A DNA stretch of 38,540 nt from NCBI GenBank assembly GCA_030747505.1, contig JASLKQ010000025.1, forward strand, positions 1 to 38,540, in the 5' to 3' direction. The notes below the pieces were generated by a model that was not told where the DNA came from, did not search any database, and was given only the letters and a program-made list of their open reading frames with translations. Positions 16,744 through 24,966 of this stretch are shown one piece after another; positions within the stretch are counted from its first letter, which is position 1, and each line of letters opens with the position of its first letter. The stretch comes from Verrucomicrobiota bacterium. Lineage in GTDB: Bacteria > Verrucomicrobiota > Verrucomicrobiia > Limisphaerales > UBA1100. The translations under genes were made by a program, and so were the position numbers.

Positions 16744-18408
16744 CTATTTCAAGTGTGCGGCAATTTGTTCAGGAAAATATTTCTGCAAGCTTCGGGTAAT
16801 GTTCGGTGCGGCAACACCAAGACCGCAGGCACTGGTGGCCATCATTGTTTTTTCAATATCAGCTACTTCTTCATGCCAAGAATCTGAATCATTGAAGAGA
16901 GCCGAACCATTAAGCCGCTCAGTTAAACGTTCGGTTCCGATACGGCACGGAAAACACTTTCCACAGGATTCCTCTGCAAAAAAGGCCATGGCGTTCTTCG
17001 CCACATCAACCATATTCCGACGCTCATCAAACACAATAATCCCTGCCGCGCCCAAAAAGGAACCCCTGGATCGAACGGAGGGCTCATCCAGGGTAACTTC
17101 ATCAAGATCACCACCGCCCAAGAACCCTCCGGATAACCCTGCCATACTCACTGCCTGAATGCTTTGACCTTCCCGAGGGCCACCAGCCCAGTCATAGAGC
17201 AGGGTTTTTAATGGCAATCCGATGGGGACTTCATAATTACCCGGGCACTGAATATCCCCGGACAAACTCACTACTTTGGTTCCAGCATGATCTCCAGATC
17301 CCAGCGACTGATACCAGTCAGCTCCATGATTCACAATCGGCGGAACCGCAGCGAAAGTTTCCACGTTGTTGACTGCCGTAGGCAAATCCTCGAAGCCGTT
17401 GGTAACCGGAAAAGGCGGGCGGTTGCGGGGGAATGGATGTTTTCCTTCAAGGCTATTTAGCAGGGAACCTTCTTCACCACAGATATAGGCCCCCGCTCCA
17501 CGACGAACAAATATATCAAAATCAAATCCCGCTTTACCACAGATAGACTGCCCCAGAAACCCGGCATCCAAGGCCTCAGCGACAGCATGCTCAAGGACCG
17601 CCTGTGCCTCAGGGTATTCATAACGCAGGTATATAAACCCGCGACTTGCTCCGGTGGCATACGCTGCCAAAATCATTCCCTCCAAGATGGCATGCGGATC
17701 ATAATTGAGCAGTACACGATCTTTAAAGCAACCCGGTTCCCCCTCATCTGCATTACATACAATTGTTTTGGGTTGCCCCGGTGCCTTAGCAACCATCGCC
17801 CATTTTTTCCCGGTGGAAAACCCAGCACCACCCCGGCCGGCCAACCGACTTTCCGTGATGACTGAAACTAAATGTTCAGGCGTTTCTGCGAGCACTCTTT
17901 TAAGACAATCGTATCCCCCGGTTTCCCGGTACCCCTTTAAAGTAGCCCTACCCGGTTCGCGAATATGAGCGAAGACACATTCCTCAATTGCCCCTGGATT
18001 GGGCGGTGGCAATGGTGAAGGATTGGTTTTAAGTTGATCAAATGATGTTCCCGTAAGGACTTCATCAGACTGCAATACAGGCACCGGACCATCACAGCGA
18101 CCTGCACAGGGCATGGGCTTGGCATTGAGCTTTTCAATGAGGTTGGGCGCACCCTGAAACCGGCAAACCGGCCCATCACAAACCCGGGGCAATTCCCGAC
18201 CGGGAGGTTCCTGTGAAAAGTGATGATAAAAAGTTACCGTGCCAAATAATTCAGCCAATGGAATATTCAGATCAGCTGAAACGGCACGCAGGACATCCTC
18301 AGTAAGCCAGCCATCGCGTTCCTGAAAAGCGTGGAGCAGCGGAAGTAATGGCGCGGGCTCTTCACGCCATTGATCAATCAAGACGCGATCGGTCGCGCGG
18401 TCATTCAT
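16744..18408 (-). CDS. Formate dehydrogenase NAD-linked subunit, NuoE-NuoF fusion
   Basis: 554 residues that fuse two subunits usually separate. Residues 1-120 are a NuoE-like thioredoxin-fold 2Fe-2S domain with Cys77, Cys82, Cys101 and Cys105; the 18-residue gap between the two pairs is shorter than the roughly 35 I recall for NuoE. Residues 135-554 are NuoF-like: the NAD/FMN loop GRGGAGFSTG (191-200), CNADEGEPGCFKDR (218-231), GAGAYICGEEGSLLNSLEGK (304-323), and the 4Fe-4S ligands Cys482, Cys485, Cys488 and Cys528. It would pass electrons from the catalytic subunit through FMN to NAD+ in the cytoplasm. The start at 18408 overlaps the PhoD-like stop as ATGA, so translation is coupled to that gene. 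The catalytic subunit follows after 31 bases. A hydrogenase diaphorase is excluded by the neighbouring selenocysteine subunit. Confidence 0.92.
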   Translation of the reverse strand: MNDRATDRVLIDQWREEPAPLLPLLHAFQERDGWLTEDVLRAVSADLNIPLAELFGTVTFYHHFSQEPPGRELPRVCDGPVCRFQGAPNLIEKLNAKPMPCAGRCDGPVPVLQSDEVLTGTSFDQLKTNPSPLPPPNPGAIEECVFAHIREPGRATLKGYRETGGYDCLKRVLAETPEHLVSVITESRLAGRGGAGFSTGKKWAMVAKAPGQPKTIVCNADEGEPGCFKDRVLLNYDPHAILEGMILAAYATGASRGFIYLRYEYPEAQAVLEHAVAEALDAGFLGQSICGKAGFDFDIFVRRGAGAYICGEEGSLLNSLEGKHPFPRNRPPFPVTNGFEDLPTAVNNVETFAAVPPIVNHGADWYQSLGSGDHAGTKVVSLSGDIQCPGNYEVPIGLPLKTLLYDWAGGPREGQSIQAVSMAGLSGGFLGGGDLDEVTLDEPSVRSRGSFLGAAGIIVFDERRNMVDVAKNAMAFFAEESCGKCFPCRIGTERLTERLNGSALFNDSDSWHEEVADIEKTMMATSACGLGVAAPNITRSLQKYFPEQIAAHLK

Positions 18409-20372
18409 TTTAGGTTCTTAACCATACGGCTCCCGGCATCCGATTTTTTCGCCACCGACTCGACTTCCTTCAATGTCCTGACATCAGGTTTTTGCAGGCC
18501 AACCTTCACGGTGTGCTTACCCTTTGAATAAACGCGCGGCTGAAAACGATTCCCCTGAACGCGGGTGGTGTAGAGCACCTCGCCTGTTGCCTCTTCAATC
18601 ACCTGTACCACCGGATTCACATCCTTATCGAATCTCAACTCGGGCAACCAGCCGGCAATCTTGCGTCCGTCATTGGAATCCTGATCAATGGTAATGGGCC
18701 AACCCGGGTACTGCACTTTATCTCCCTCGGTCACATCGCAGAAACGCGGCCAGCACTCCATGGTCACTTTACGGGTCTTTTTATTGAACCGAACGATGCC
18801 ATAACCATCACCACGTTTTTTCTCATCAGCACGATTTTCCGGGTTGGCATAGGCGAGCATGGAAATCTTGTTACCCAAACCGTCCTTAAAATCACCGGTC
18901 CATGGCAGGGGACTATTAGGCACCGGATTGGGGCCGGGCTTCTCATCCTCCGGATGCCACCAACGCCCATAGATGGTATTCACCAACGCTGGTCCCGTAA
19001 AACCGTAAGGACCATCCCCGTAATCACTGATGCCGTGTTTAACAACCACAGCCAAATGCTGGTCCCCGCACATGTGAACCGCCCATGCGCGGCGGATCAA
19101 ATTGAGTGCACGTCGACTGGGGGTTTGCGGCCAGCCATTGCAATCAAGATCAGCCAGTAAACGACTTTTTGGACCGCCATGCATATGCACCGCACCGCAA
19201 AAAGCCGTTTGGGAAAGAACCGCCTTCATTTCGGCTCCTGTCCAGTCAGCAGACCAATCCTCCAGAAATTTTTCCTGGCGCGGCCCAAGTAGTTCCAGAC
19301 CGGGTAAATCGATCTTCTTGGGATCATACTTTGGATCATTGATATGATCGGGCCGTGGACCCATCTTGGGAATCTTACCGGCCGGACCGCTCTTGAATTT
19401 GCGATCCTCTAATACGGCAAAATCCACTTCCCCTATGGTTAACCGGGTAAAGTAAACACCGATGTCACGGTTCACCGGATCAGGATCCACCGGATCAGGC
19501 AAACTTGAAGTCTGCTGCCGTTGCACTTGATTCACGTACTTGACCGGATACCGGTATCCTCCATCAGCATCACCGCGAATCCGTGAACGCTTGCCGCTTT
19601 CACCCCAAACATTGCCGTGCCCCACATCGTGATCATCAGGGATCGATACGGTCGGCCGATCGCGAATGATATCCCGGTACTGCAACCCAAACTCTATCCA
19701 GCCGGTGGTATGCTCGGTATGTCGATAGTGCTGGTCTCCCCCGAAAAAAAGCAGGTCCGGATCATGCCGCCTGAGATTATCCACAATCTCCTTGCGCGGA
19801 CCGTTTGTGCGACTGGAGTTACAAGACAGATTGGCGACTACAATCTCCTCCTTGTCTGACGGGTCACGACGCACCAACCCCTCAAATTTGGCTTTCTCTC
19901 CGTGCAAGACACGATAAGGCACATTCTTGGTGTTATCCCATTTTTCAATGCGGAAGTGGGCATCCCATCCGGGATAATGCACCTCGACCTTCGCCACCTC
20001 GGTCCATTTACCACCACGCTTGAGCTCCAGTCTCGCCTCACGTTTCTCTCCAGGCTTGAGCGGGAAAAGTTGAGCACTCAACTTGAGCACCCCATCCTGA
20101 TGAGTGTACAGGGCAAACGCCACCACTTCATCGCGCGGCACATTGAGATTGGGCGGAACGGATTTGCGCCCTTTTTTGAGTGGCGTCCCGTTATTCCCGG
20201 GGCGCTTCCACCATTCACCGGTCGTCAATAATTCCAGATTACCAAATTCATCCCCGAAAGGTTTGGTCTTTTCCTGAGCAGAAAGAAAATCCTTGGAGAT
20301 TACCAGCGTGCCCGCACCGGCAACCGCAGTTGCTTTAATTGCCGTCCGACGGTTCATCTTAACTTCGTTCAT
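18405..20372 (-). CDS. PhoD-like metallophosphatase, Tat-exported
   Basis: 655 residues beginning with MNEVKMNRRTAIKATAVAGAG, a twin-arginine signal. Metallophosphatase motifs typical of the PhoD-like family are visible: ANLSCNSS, FFGGDQHYRH, IPDDHDVGHGN and CGDQHLAVVV, giving the expected Asp, Asn and His metal ligands. An N-terminal beta domain of about 150 residues precedes the catalytic domain, and a C-terminal domain follows it. It probably cleaves phosphate esters or diesters in the periplasm; the exact substrate is not visible. It lies five bases after the DUF1080-ThuA gene and overlaps the formate dehydrogenase fusion gene by four bases, so all four genes should be co-transcribed. The start may instead be the ATG at 20357, directly before NRR. 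Confidence 0.86.
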   Translation of the reverse strand: MNEVKMNRRTAIKATAVAGAGTLVISKDFLSAQEKTKPFGDEFGNLELLTTGEWWKRPGNNGTPLKKGRKSVPPNLNVPRDEVVAFALYTHQDGVLKLSAQLFPLKPGEKREARLELKRGGKWTEVAKVEVHYPGWDAHFRIEKWDNTKNVPYRVLHGEKAKFEGLVRRDPSDKEEIVVANLSCNSSRTNGPRKEIVDNLRRHDPDLLFFGGDQHYRHTEHTTGWIEFGLQYRDIIRDRPTVSIPDDHDVGHGNVWGESGKRSRIRGDADGGYRYPVKYVNQVQRQQTSSLPDPVDPDPVNRDIGVYFTRLTIGEVDFAVLEDRKFKSGPAGKIPKMGPRPDHINDPKYDPKKIDLPGLELLGPRQEKFLEDWSADWTGAEMKAVLSQTAFCGAVHMHGGPKSRLLADLDCNGWPQTPSRRALNLIRRAWAVHMCGDQHLAVVVKHGISDYGDGPYGFTGPALVNTIYGRWWHPEDEKPGPNPVPNSPLPWTGDFKDGLGNKISMLAYANPENRADEKKRGDGYGIVRFNKKTRKVTMECWPRFCDVTEGDKVQYPGWPITIDQDSNDGRKIAGWLPELRFDKDVNPVVQVIEEATGEVLYTTRVQGNRFQPRVYSKGKHTVKVGLQKPDVRTLKEVESVAKKSDAGSRMVKNLK

Positions 20373-20377
20373 TTTGA

Positions 20378-22000
20378 TTACTTCTTCTGTTTATTTTTTT
20401 TCCTGGGCTTATTCTGCGTTTTATTCTCCTCACCCTGAGGCATGATGGGGCTGCTCCAACCGGCAAGATCCGACGGCCTCACTTGCTTGGCGCCTCCTCT
20501 AAACTTGAATGTTGTCGGTTTGTACGGACCCACAAAGGCAACGTCCATATCGGGCTTGATGCTTTCCTCAAGACCCATGCACCAAAAAACACCGTTGATG
20601 ATGCAGCGGCGAACTCCTTCACTAATAATGTCTTCAGAGGCACCTTGTGTACTGCAGAAAACCCGACCTTTTTTGCCGGAAGCAGACTGGTATTCGCGAA
20701 CCCAAATACTCGGGCTAGGAGGCTTGTCTGCCAGCGGCTTCCCATCGGGCTTCATGGAGTCAAGTACCTGATTTTTTCCGAGGATCACCGATCCTTCGAT
20801 CGGCACCGCACTGTAGGCCCCGGCCATGGCGTGCATGTCCTTTACCCCACGCATGACAGGATGATCCTTATGCTCCGGCACAGTAAACATACGTGTACTA
20901 AACTGATGATTGCGCCCGTAATGACCCGCTCCTTCGCGCGGTCGCCATGTTTCACCTAAAATCTGACGCCCAAACCCCCAGTCATAGTCCTTACTCCGGG
21001 AGTTATAGTTGTAATAGGCATACTTGCCCTTGAGACCGTTGAACCCGTGTGTGGTGGTTCGCAAGCCAAGGACGGGTCCGCCACGATTCAGATAATCGGT
21101 AAAGTGTTTCATCGAGGCATCATTTGGTTTTAGAAATCGTAGGAATAAAAACATCATGTCGGCCTTATCCAGAACCTCCATACCGGGAATATTGGAGGAA
21201 CCCGGCGTGATGTAGCCATCATTATCCAGACCAAAAAGGACGGTGCATTTAAAGCCATATCGCTTGGCCAGAATGCGGGCGATGGCCGGGCAGGTCTCCT
21301 CCCCGCGGTACTCATGATCGCTGGCAATAAATACAATGTGCTTCCCTTTGCCCAAGCCTTCGGTTCCCTCGTAAACCAAGGGTGCAGACACCGGGGCTGC
21401 CGTTTTGAGTTCGGCCAATTTTAGGTTACGATAGTCAATGGACATATTGCGGTTACCGTGCAGTTGAATCCCCAGAGGGCCTTCGGCAATGGCTGAAGCC
21501 GACTCATAGGTCATCACCTTTTCGCCCTGCAACCACACGGTGTACTCCTTGCCGATGGCCTGAATGCGCATGGTGTTCCAGTCCTTGGCCTTAAGCAGCT
21601 TCTTGATATTCCTGGCTTCCACCGGGTAGCCCTTGCCGGGAATGTAGGGTGAACAGGTCATATCACGCTTAAGCGAACCGGAGATGCCAATCTGAATCTG
21701 GTCCTGGTTGCGCACATGCACACCGCTGTCGACCACGCCTTCACCAAAACGAAAATCATACTCCATCACAAAGTTGCGGTATTTTTTTGTCGTCCAGAGA
21801 ATGGAGCCCTTCTTCTTGGGACCACTTTGAACTTTCAGCACCCCGTCAACCGCCTTGTACCAACCGGCATCTTCATTCCCCTTGGGAGCCTTCCAGCCAG
21901 TGAGATCTTTGCCATTAAAGATGGACTTGAGTTCGGGTTCAGCAAAAAGCCCCAAGGCGAGACCAAATAAAATAAGACTACCATGTAACCGGGTGTTCAT
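20378..22000 (-). CDS. DUF1080 (3-keto-glycoside hydrolase-like) fused to ThuA domain
   Basis: 540 residues with signal peptide MNTRLHGSLILFGLALGLFA. Residues about 24-205 are a DUF1080 domain, a jelly-roll fold in which some members hydrolyse or cleave 3-keto-glycosides: SIFNGKDLTGWKAPKG, GEGVVDSGVHVRN, WNTMRIQAIGKEYTVWLQG. Residues about 220-490 are a ThuA-like domain of the glutamine-amidotransferase fold: KHIVFIASDHEYRGEETCPA, FLFLRFLKPND, GPVLGLRTTTHGF, HPVMRGV. ThuA proteins are linked to use of trehalose and related keto-sugars. The tail is rich in lysine and arginine (NKPRKKNKQKK). A TTG at 22018 is in frame, but the ATG at 22000 begins the signal peptide. A hairpin abuts the start codon. 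It is the first gene of operon C. Confidence 0.88.
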   Translation of the reverse strand: MNTRLHGSLILFGLALGLFAEPELKSIFNGKDLTGWKAPKGNEDAGWYKAVDGVLKVQSGPKKKGSILWTTKKYRNFVMEYDFRFGEGVVDSGVHVRNQDQIQIGISGSLKRDMTCSPYIPGKGYPVEARNIKKLLKAKDWNTMRIQAIGKEYTVWLQGEKVMTYESASAIAEGPLGIQLHGNRNMSIDYRNLKLAELKTAAPVSAPLVYEGTEGLGKGKHIVFIASDHEYRGEETCPAIARILAKRYGFKCTVLFGLDNDGYITPGSSNIPGMEVLDKADMMFLFLRFLKPNDASMKHFTDYLNRGGPVLGLRTTTHGFNGLKGKYAYYNYNSRSKDYDWGFGRQILGETWRPREGAGHYGRNHQFSTRMFTVPEHKDHPVMRGVKDMHAMAGAYSAVPIEGSVILGKNQVLDSMKPDGKPLADKPPSPSIWVREYQSASGKKGRVFCSTQGASEDIISEGVRRCIINGVFWCMGLEESIKPDMDVAFVGPYKPTTFKFRGGAKQVRPSDLAGWSSPIMPQGEENKTQNKPRKKNKQKK

Positions 22001-22016
22001 GGGCACCAGTGTGCCC
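22001..22016 (-). promoter_or_regulatory. Perfect hairpin abutting the DUF1080-ThuA start codon
   Basis: GGGCAC and GTGCCC, six bases each, are separated by a four-base loop and end exactly at the ATG of operon C. In the mRNA this stem would occupy the place where a ribosome-binding site should be, so it may limit initiation. The rest of the 116-base divergent region (to 22116) must hold promoters for both directions. A TTGACA at 22083-22088 faces the hydrolase gene but has no -10 box at proper spacing. Confidence 0.4.
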
Positions 22017-22116
22017 AATCTCCCCTTTGAAGCAAGCCCTCAGCACAAACGTGTTTACAGGTTGACCCCAATCATTGGCACATTGACACTTGGGCCTCTT
22101 TAATACTCCAATTAAT

Positions 22117-23436
22117 ATGCGCACTTTATTACTTTGCCTCCTCACCCTCACTTTTTGCCTCACCGCCCAGGAGCCGCCCTATGATAAACCACCGACAGTC
22201 AAACCGCCCTACTACCGCGTGCGCTATGAGGCCTCCACCAAGCCGGGTGAACTGATCTTCCCGGTTCAATACACCGTGTGGATTCCCAAGGGCGTAACAA
22301 CCCTGCGGGGCGTGGTAGTACATCAACATGGTTGTGGAGAAGGCTCGTGCAAGTCCGGTCAGACCGGTGCCTTTGACCTGCACTGGCAGGCGTTGGCCAG
22401 AAAACATGATTGCGCCCTCCTGGCTCCCTCCTATGAACAACCCCAAAAGGCAAACTGCCAGATGTGGTGTGATCCACGAAACGGCTCCAGTGCGAAGTTT
22501 CAAAAGGCATTGACCGACCTGGGCAAACAATGCGCCCACCCGGAACTGGGCACCGTACCGTGGGCATTATGGGGTCACAGCGGTGGCGGCCACTGGGCAG
22601 GCGGTATGGTAATGTTGCATCCAGAGCGCGTAGTAGCCGCCTGGTTACGCTCAGGGGTTCCCTTGTTTAAGACCAATCCCGAGCGGCTCGTCATCAAGCC
22701 GCACACACTACCCAAGGCAGCTCTTGGTGTCCCCATGATGTGCAACCCGGGAACCAAGGAAGGCGTAACCCTAAAAACCGGAAAGTTTTCCAAGGTATGG
22801 CCAGCCAATGAAGCCTTCTTTCAAGCCGTACGAAGCCAGGGAGGATTACTCGGGGTTGCGGTCGATCCGCTTTCGGCTCACGAGTGTGGCAATCAGCGTT
22901 ACCTGGCCATTCCCTGGCTGGATGCCTGCCTTGCCGCGCGCCTACCTGCAAAGCCAACCCAACCTTTAAACCCCATGCCAACGGACAAAGCTTGGCTTGC
23001 CCCTCTGCTCGGGAAAACCGCCGTTCCTGAAAAAGTGCTTTCCATAAGCCCAAAACGGGCAATTTGGTTACCAAACGCAAAAATTGCCAAGCTATGGATG
23101 CAGTATGTGAAGGACACGAAAGTAACTGACACCACTCCTCCCCCGGCACCCTACAACATACGGATTAAAAACAACTTACTTACGTGGAAGTCCAAAGCCG
23201 ATCTCGAAAGTGGTCTGGCTTACTTCATCGTACAACGTAATGGCGTAACGATTGCTACGGTCCCCAAGGATCCCAAAAACCGATTTGGCCGCCCTCTCTT
23301 TCAGGGCCTGCAGTACAGTGACACTCCTGCTGCCCCACTTGTAGCCATGCAATTTACCGATACCACTGCCAAACCGAATACCAAGCACACTTATCAGGTG
23401 ATTGCCGTGAATACAGCCGGCTTGAAATCCAGATAA
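22117..23436 (+). CDS. Secreted alpha/beta hydrolase with C-terminal fibronectin type III-like domain
   Basis: 439 residues with signal peptide [18 protein letters not shown]. The hydrolase core shows the oxyanion strand and loop [11 protein letters not shown] and the nucleophile elbow WGHSGGGHW (Gly-His-Ser-Gly-Gly), with Ser as nucleophile. A later DPLSAHECG may carry the catalytic acid or His. Four cysteines near CGEGSC and CQMWCDP may form disulfides. After about residue 340 a Pro-rich linker ([10 protein letters not shown]) leads to a beta-sandwich typical of fibronectin type III domains ([33 protein letters not shown]). A secreted esterase or peptidase-like hydrolase acting on polymers is likely. 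The gene is divergent from operon C and ends 21 bases from the convergent sulfatase. The ATG at 22117 is chosen over one at 22090 because it begins the signal peptide. Confidence 0.8.
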   Translation: MRTLLLCLLTLTFCLTAQEPPYDKPPTVKPPYYRVRYEASTKPGELIFPVQYTVWIPKGVTTLRGVVVHQHGCGEGSCKSGQTGAFDLHWQALARKHDCALLAPSYEQPQKANCQMWCDPRNGSSAKFQKALTDLGKQCAHPELGTVPWALWGHSGGGHWAGGMVMLHPERVVAAWLRSGVPLFKTNPERLVIKPHTLPKAALGVPMMCNPGTKEGVTLKTGKFSKVWPANEAFFQAVRSQGGLLGVAVDPLSAHECGNQRYLAIPWLDACLAARLPAKPTQPLNPMPTDKAWLAPLLGKTAVPEKVLSISPKRAIWLPNAKIAKLWMQYVKDTKVTDTTPPPAPYNIRIKNNLLTWKSKADLESGLAYFIVQRNGVTIATVPKDPKNRFGRPLFQGLQYSDTPAAPLVAMQFTDTTAKPNTKHTYQVIAVNTAGLKSR

Positions 23437-23457
23437 AATAATCCTGATCCCAGTCAG

Positions 23458-24819
23458 CTACTTGTTCTTTTTATTGCGACGCTTGCCTCCCTGCCGTTCG
23501 CTGGCCTTCAGCTCGGTCTCCACGCCCTGATCGCCCTGATCCTTCATCCACGCCTTCAACTTGGTGCGCAGGCGGGAAACATGCTTCCGGTAATCACCGT
23601 GACCGGCCAGGTTATTCATTTCCAAGGGATCCTTTTCCATGTCGAATAACTCCACCGCAGGCCGGTGTTGATAGGCGTGCACCAGTCTTTTGGCTGTCTC
23701 GTCCCCTGCATTGGCCTTGGCGACCATCGACTGGAAGAGCGGCATCTTCGTGCAGGCATTGGTAAACTTGCTCTCATGGTTCAGGTTCAAGATCAGCTTG
23801 TAACGCGCATCACGCACCGAGCGAATGGCGTAGGCATCAGTTCCATTAATGATACCGCGCGTGGTCATGATCCCAAAGACATGTTCCTTGTGGGCATCAG
23901 CCTTGCCCCACAAAACCGGCAGAAAACTTTTTCCATCTACTGGAGCAATCGGCTTGCCGCCCGCCACATCGATAAAGGTCGGCGTCACATCCACGTACTC
24001 CACCATGGCGTCGGTTTCACTCCCAGCCTTTACCTTGCCCGGCCAGCGCACGATCATTGCTGACTGCAACCCGTGGTCGTAACAGGTCCATTTGGCAAAC
24101 GGAAACGCGTTCCCCTGCTCACTTACCACCATCACCATTGTATTGTCTTCCAGCTTGTGTTTTGCCAATAGCTCAATGATCTCGCCCACCTGGGAATCAT
24201 AGTAAGTAATCTCGGCCAGGTAATTGGAGAAATCTTCACGCACTCTTGGGGTATCCACCAGATAGGGCGGCAGCTTCACCTTGGCCGGAGGATAAACTGA
24301 TGCATCGCCCTTGTTCCACGGGCTGTGGGGCTCATTGGAGCAGGCAAAAAGACAGAAGGGTTTGCCTCCCTTGGCGGTTTCGGCAAAGAGCCGATCGATA
24401 TATTTCATGTCGGGATTCTTCCCTCCCCCCAGATTTTCAAATGGGAATACCTCACGGGGGTTGATGTGTGTCTTGCCCGTTTGCGTAACGCGATACCCCA
24501 AAGGCTTGAGGTGATGCACTATGCTCTTCACGTGCGGATAGGCCCGGGTGTGATTTGGCCAGGCTCCACTCTTCACCGGATAGAGACCGGTATAAATATT
24601 ATGACGCGTAGGCGAGCACATGGGTGCCGCCTGAAAACATCGGGTAAAACGCATTCCCTGCCTGGCCAGTTTATCGATATTCGGCGTATTAGCCTGCCCG
24701 CCATAGCACCCGATATCGCGAAAAGTGCAGTCATCGGCGATGATAAAAACCATGTTTGGCTTGGCCGCCCAGGATGCAGGCACCAGCATGAGTATCCACA
24801 AAAGAAATAAACGTTTCAT
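23458..24819 (-). CDS. Type I sulfatase (sulfamidase-like), secreted
   Basis: 453 residues with signal peptide MKRLFLLWILMLVPASWAA. The active site is C68-S-P-T-R followed by HNIYTGLYP, so Cys68 should become formylglycine. The N-terminal metal ligands are in FIIADDCTFRDIGCYGG. The second metal block is changed to VVSEQGNAFPFAKWTCYDHG, a form seen in heparan-N-sulfatase-like members that use Glu-Gln instead of Asp-Asn/His. This suggests a glycan N- or O-sulfatase, but it is not proof. The protein ends in the basic tail GGKRRNKKNK. It lies 147 bases after the PQQ-type propeller gene, across a segment with several symmetric elements, so it may be separately regulated. An ATG at 24894 is in frame but adds a non-signal leader. 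Confidence 0.9.
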   Translation of the reverse strand: MKRLFLLWILMLVPASWAAKPNMVFIIADDCTFRDIGCYGGQANTPNIDKLARQGMRFTRCFQAAPMCSPTRHNIYTGLYPVKSGAWPNHTRAYPHVKSIVHHLKPLGYRVTQTGKTHINPREVFPFENLGGGKNPDMKYIDRLFAETAKGGKPFCLFACSNEPHSPWNKGDASVYPPAKVKLPPYLVDTPRVREDFSNYLAEITYYDSQVGEIIELLAKHKLEDNTMVMVVSEQGNAFPFAKWTCYDHGLQSAMIVRWPGKVKAGSETDAMVEYVDVTPTFIDVAGGKPIAPVDGKSFLPVLWGKADAHKEHVFGIMTTRGIINGTDAYAIRSVRDARYKLILNLNHESKFTNACTKMPLFQSMVAKANAGDETAKRLVHAYQHRPAVELFDMEKDPLEMNNLAGHGDYRKHVSRLRTKLKAWMKDQGDQGVETELKASERQGGKRRNKKNK

Positions 24820-24828
24820 AATCCAGAG

Positions 24829-24860
24829 AGGCTGCAGCCTGAGGCTTTTCAAGCCTTCAG
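24829..24860 (-). promoter_or_regulatory. Tandem inverted repeats in the sulfatase leader
   Basis: A perfect 12-base palindrome AGGCTGCAGCCT (24829-24840) touches a second hairpin (24839-24860). In the latter CTG-AGGCTT pairs with AAGCCT-CAG around a three-base loop with one bulged base. Because both contain AGGCT or AGCCT, the arms can also pair with one another, giving mutually exclusive structures. They end ten bases before the sulfatase ATG. No U-run follows, so this is not a simple terminator. Confidence 0.4.
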
Positions 24861-24882
24861 GCAACTCATTCCATTTCCACAA

Positions 24883-24916
24883 AGTGCGTATCAATAAAAG
24901 CGCTTTTGGAGTGCGT
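24883..24916. promoter_or_regulatory. Palindrome flanked by direct repeats, possible operator
   Basis: The perfect palindrome AAAAGCGCTTTT (24896-24907) lies between two copies of AGTGCGT (24883-24889 and 24910-24916). It is upstream of the sulfatase and downstream of the PQQ-type propeller gene. Such symmetry suits a dimeric regulator, but no regulator gene is in the window. Confidence 0.35.
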
Positions 24917-24966
24917 TCCCCTGAAGAAATAATATTGCCTGCCAGATCGTCTTTAAAAGACCTCTA

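Noticed and set aside
22083-22107. Sigma-70 promoter for the plus-strand hydrolase (TTGACA with TTTAAT)
   Set aside because: The spacing of about ten bases is too short and no -10 box lies at 16-18 bases.
24829-24860. Rho-independent terminator after group B
   Set aside because: Stems are present but no T-run follows on the minus strand, and the elements sit next to the sulfatase start rather than the upstream stop.
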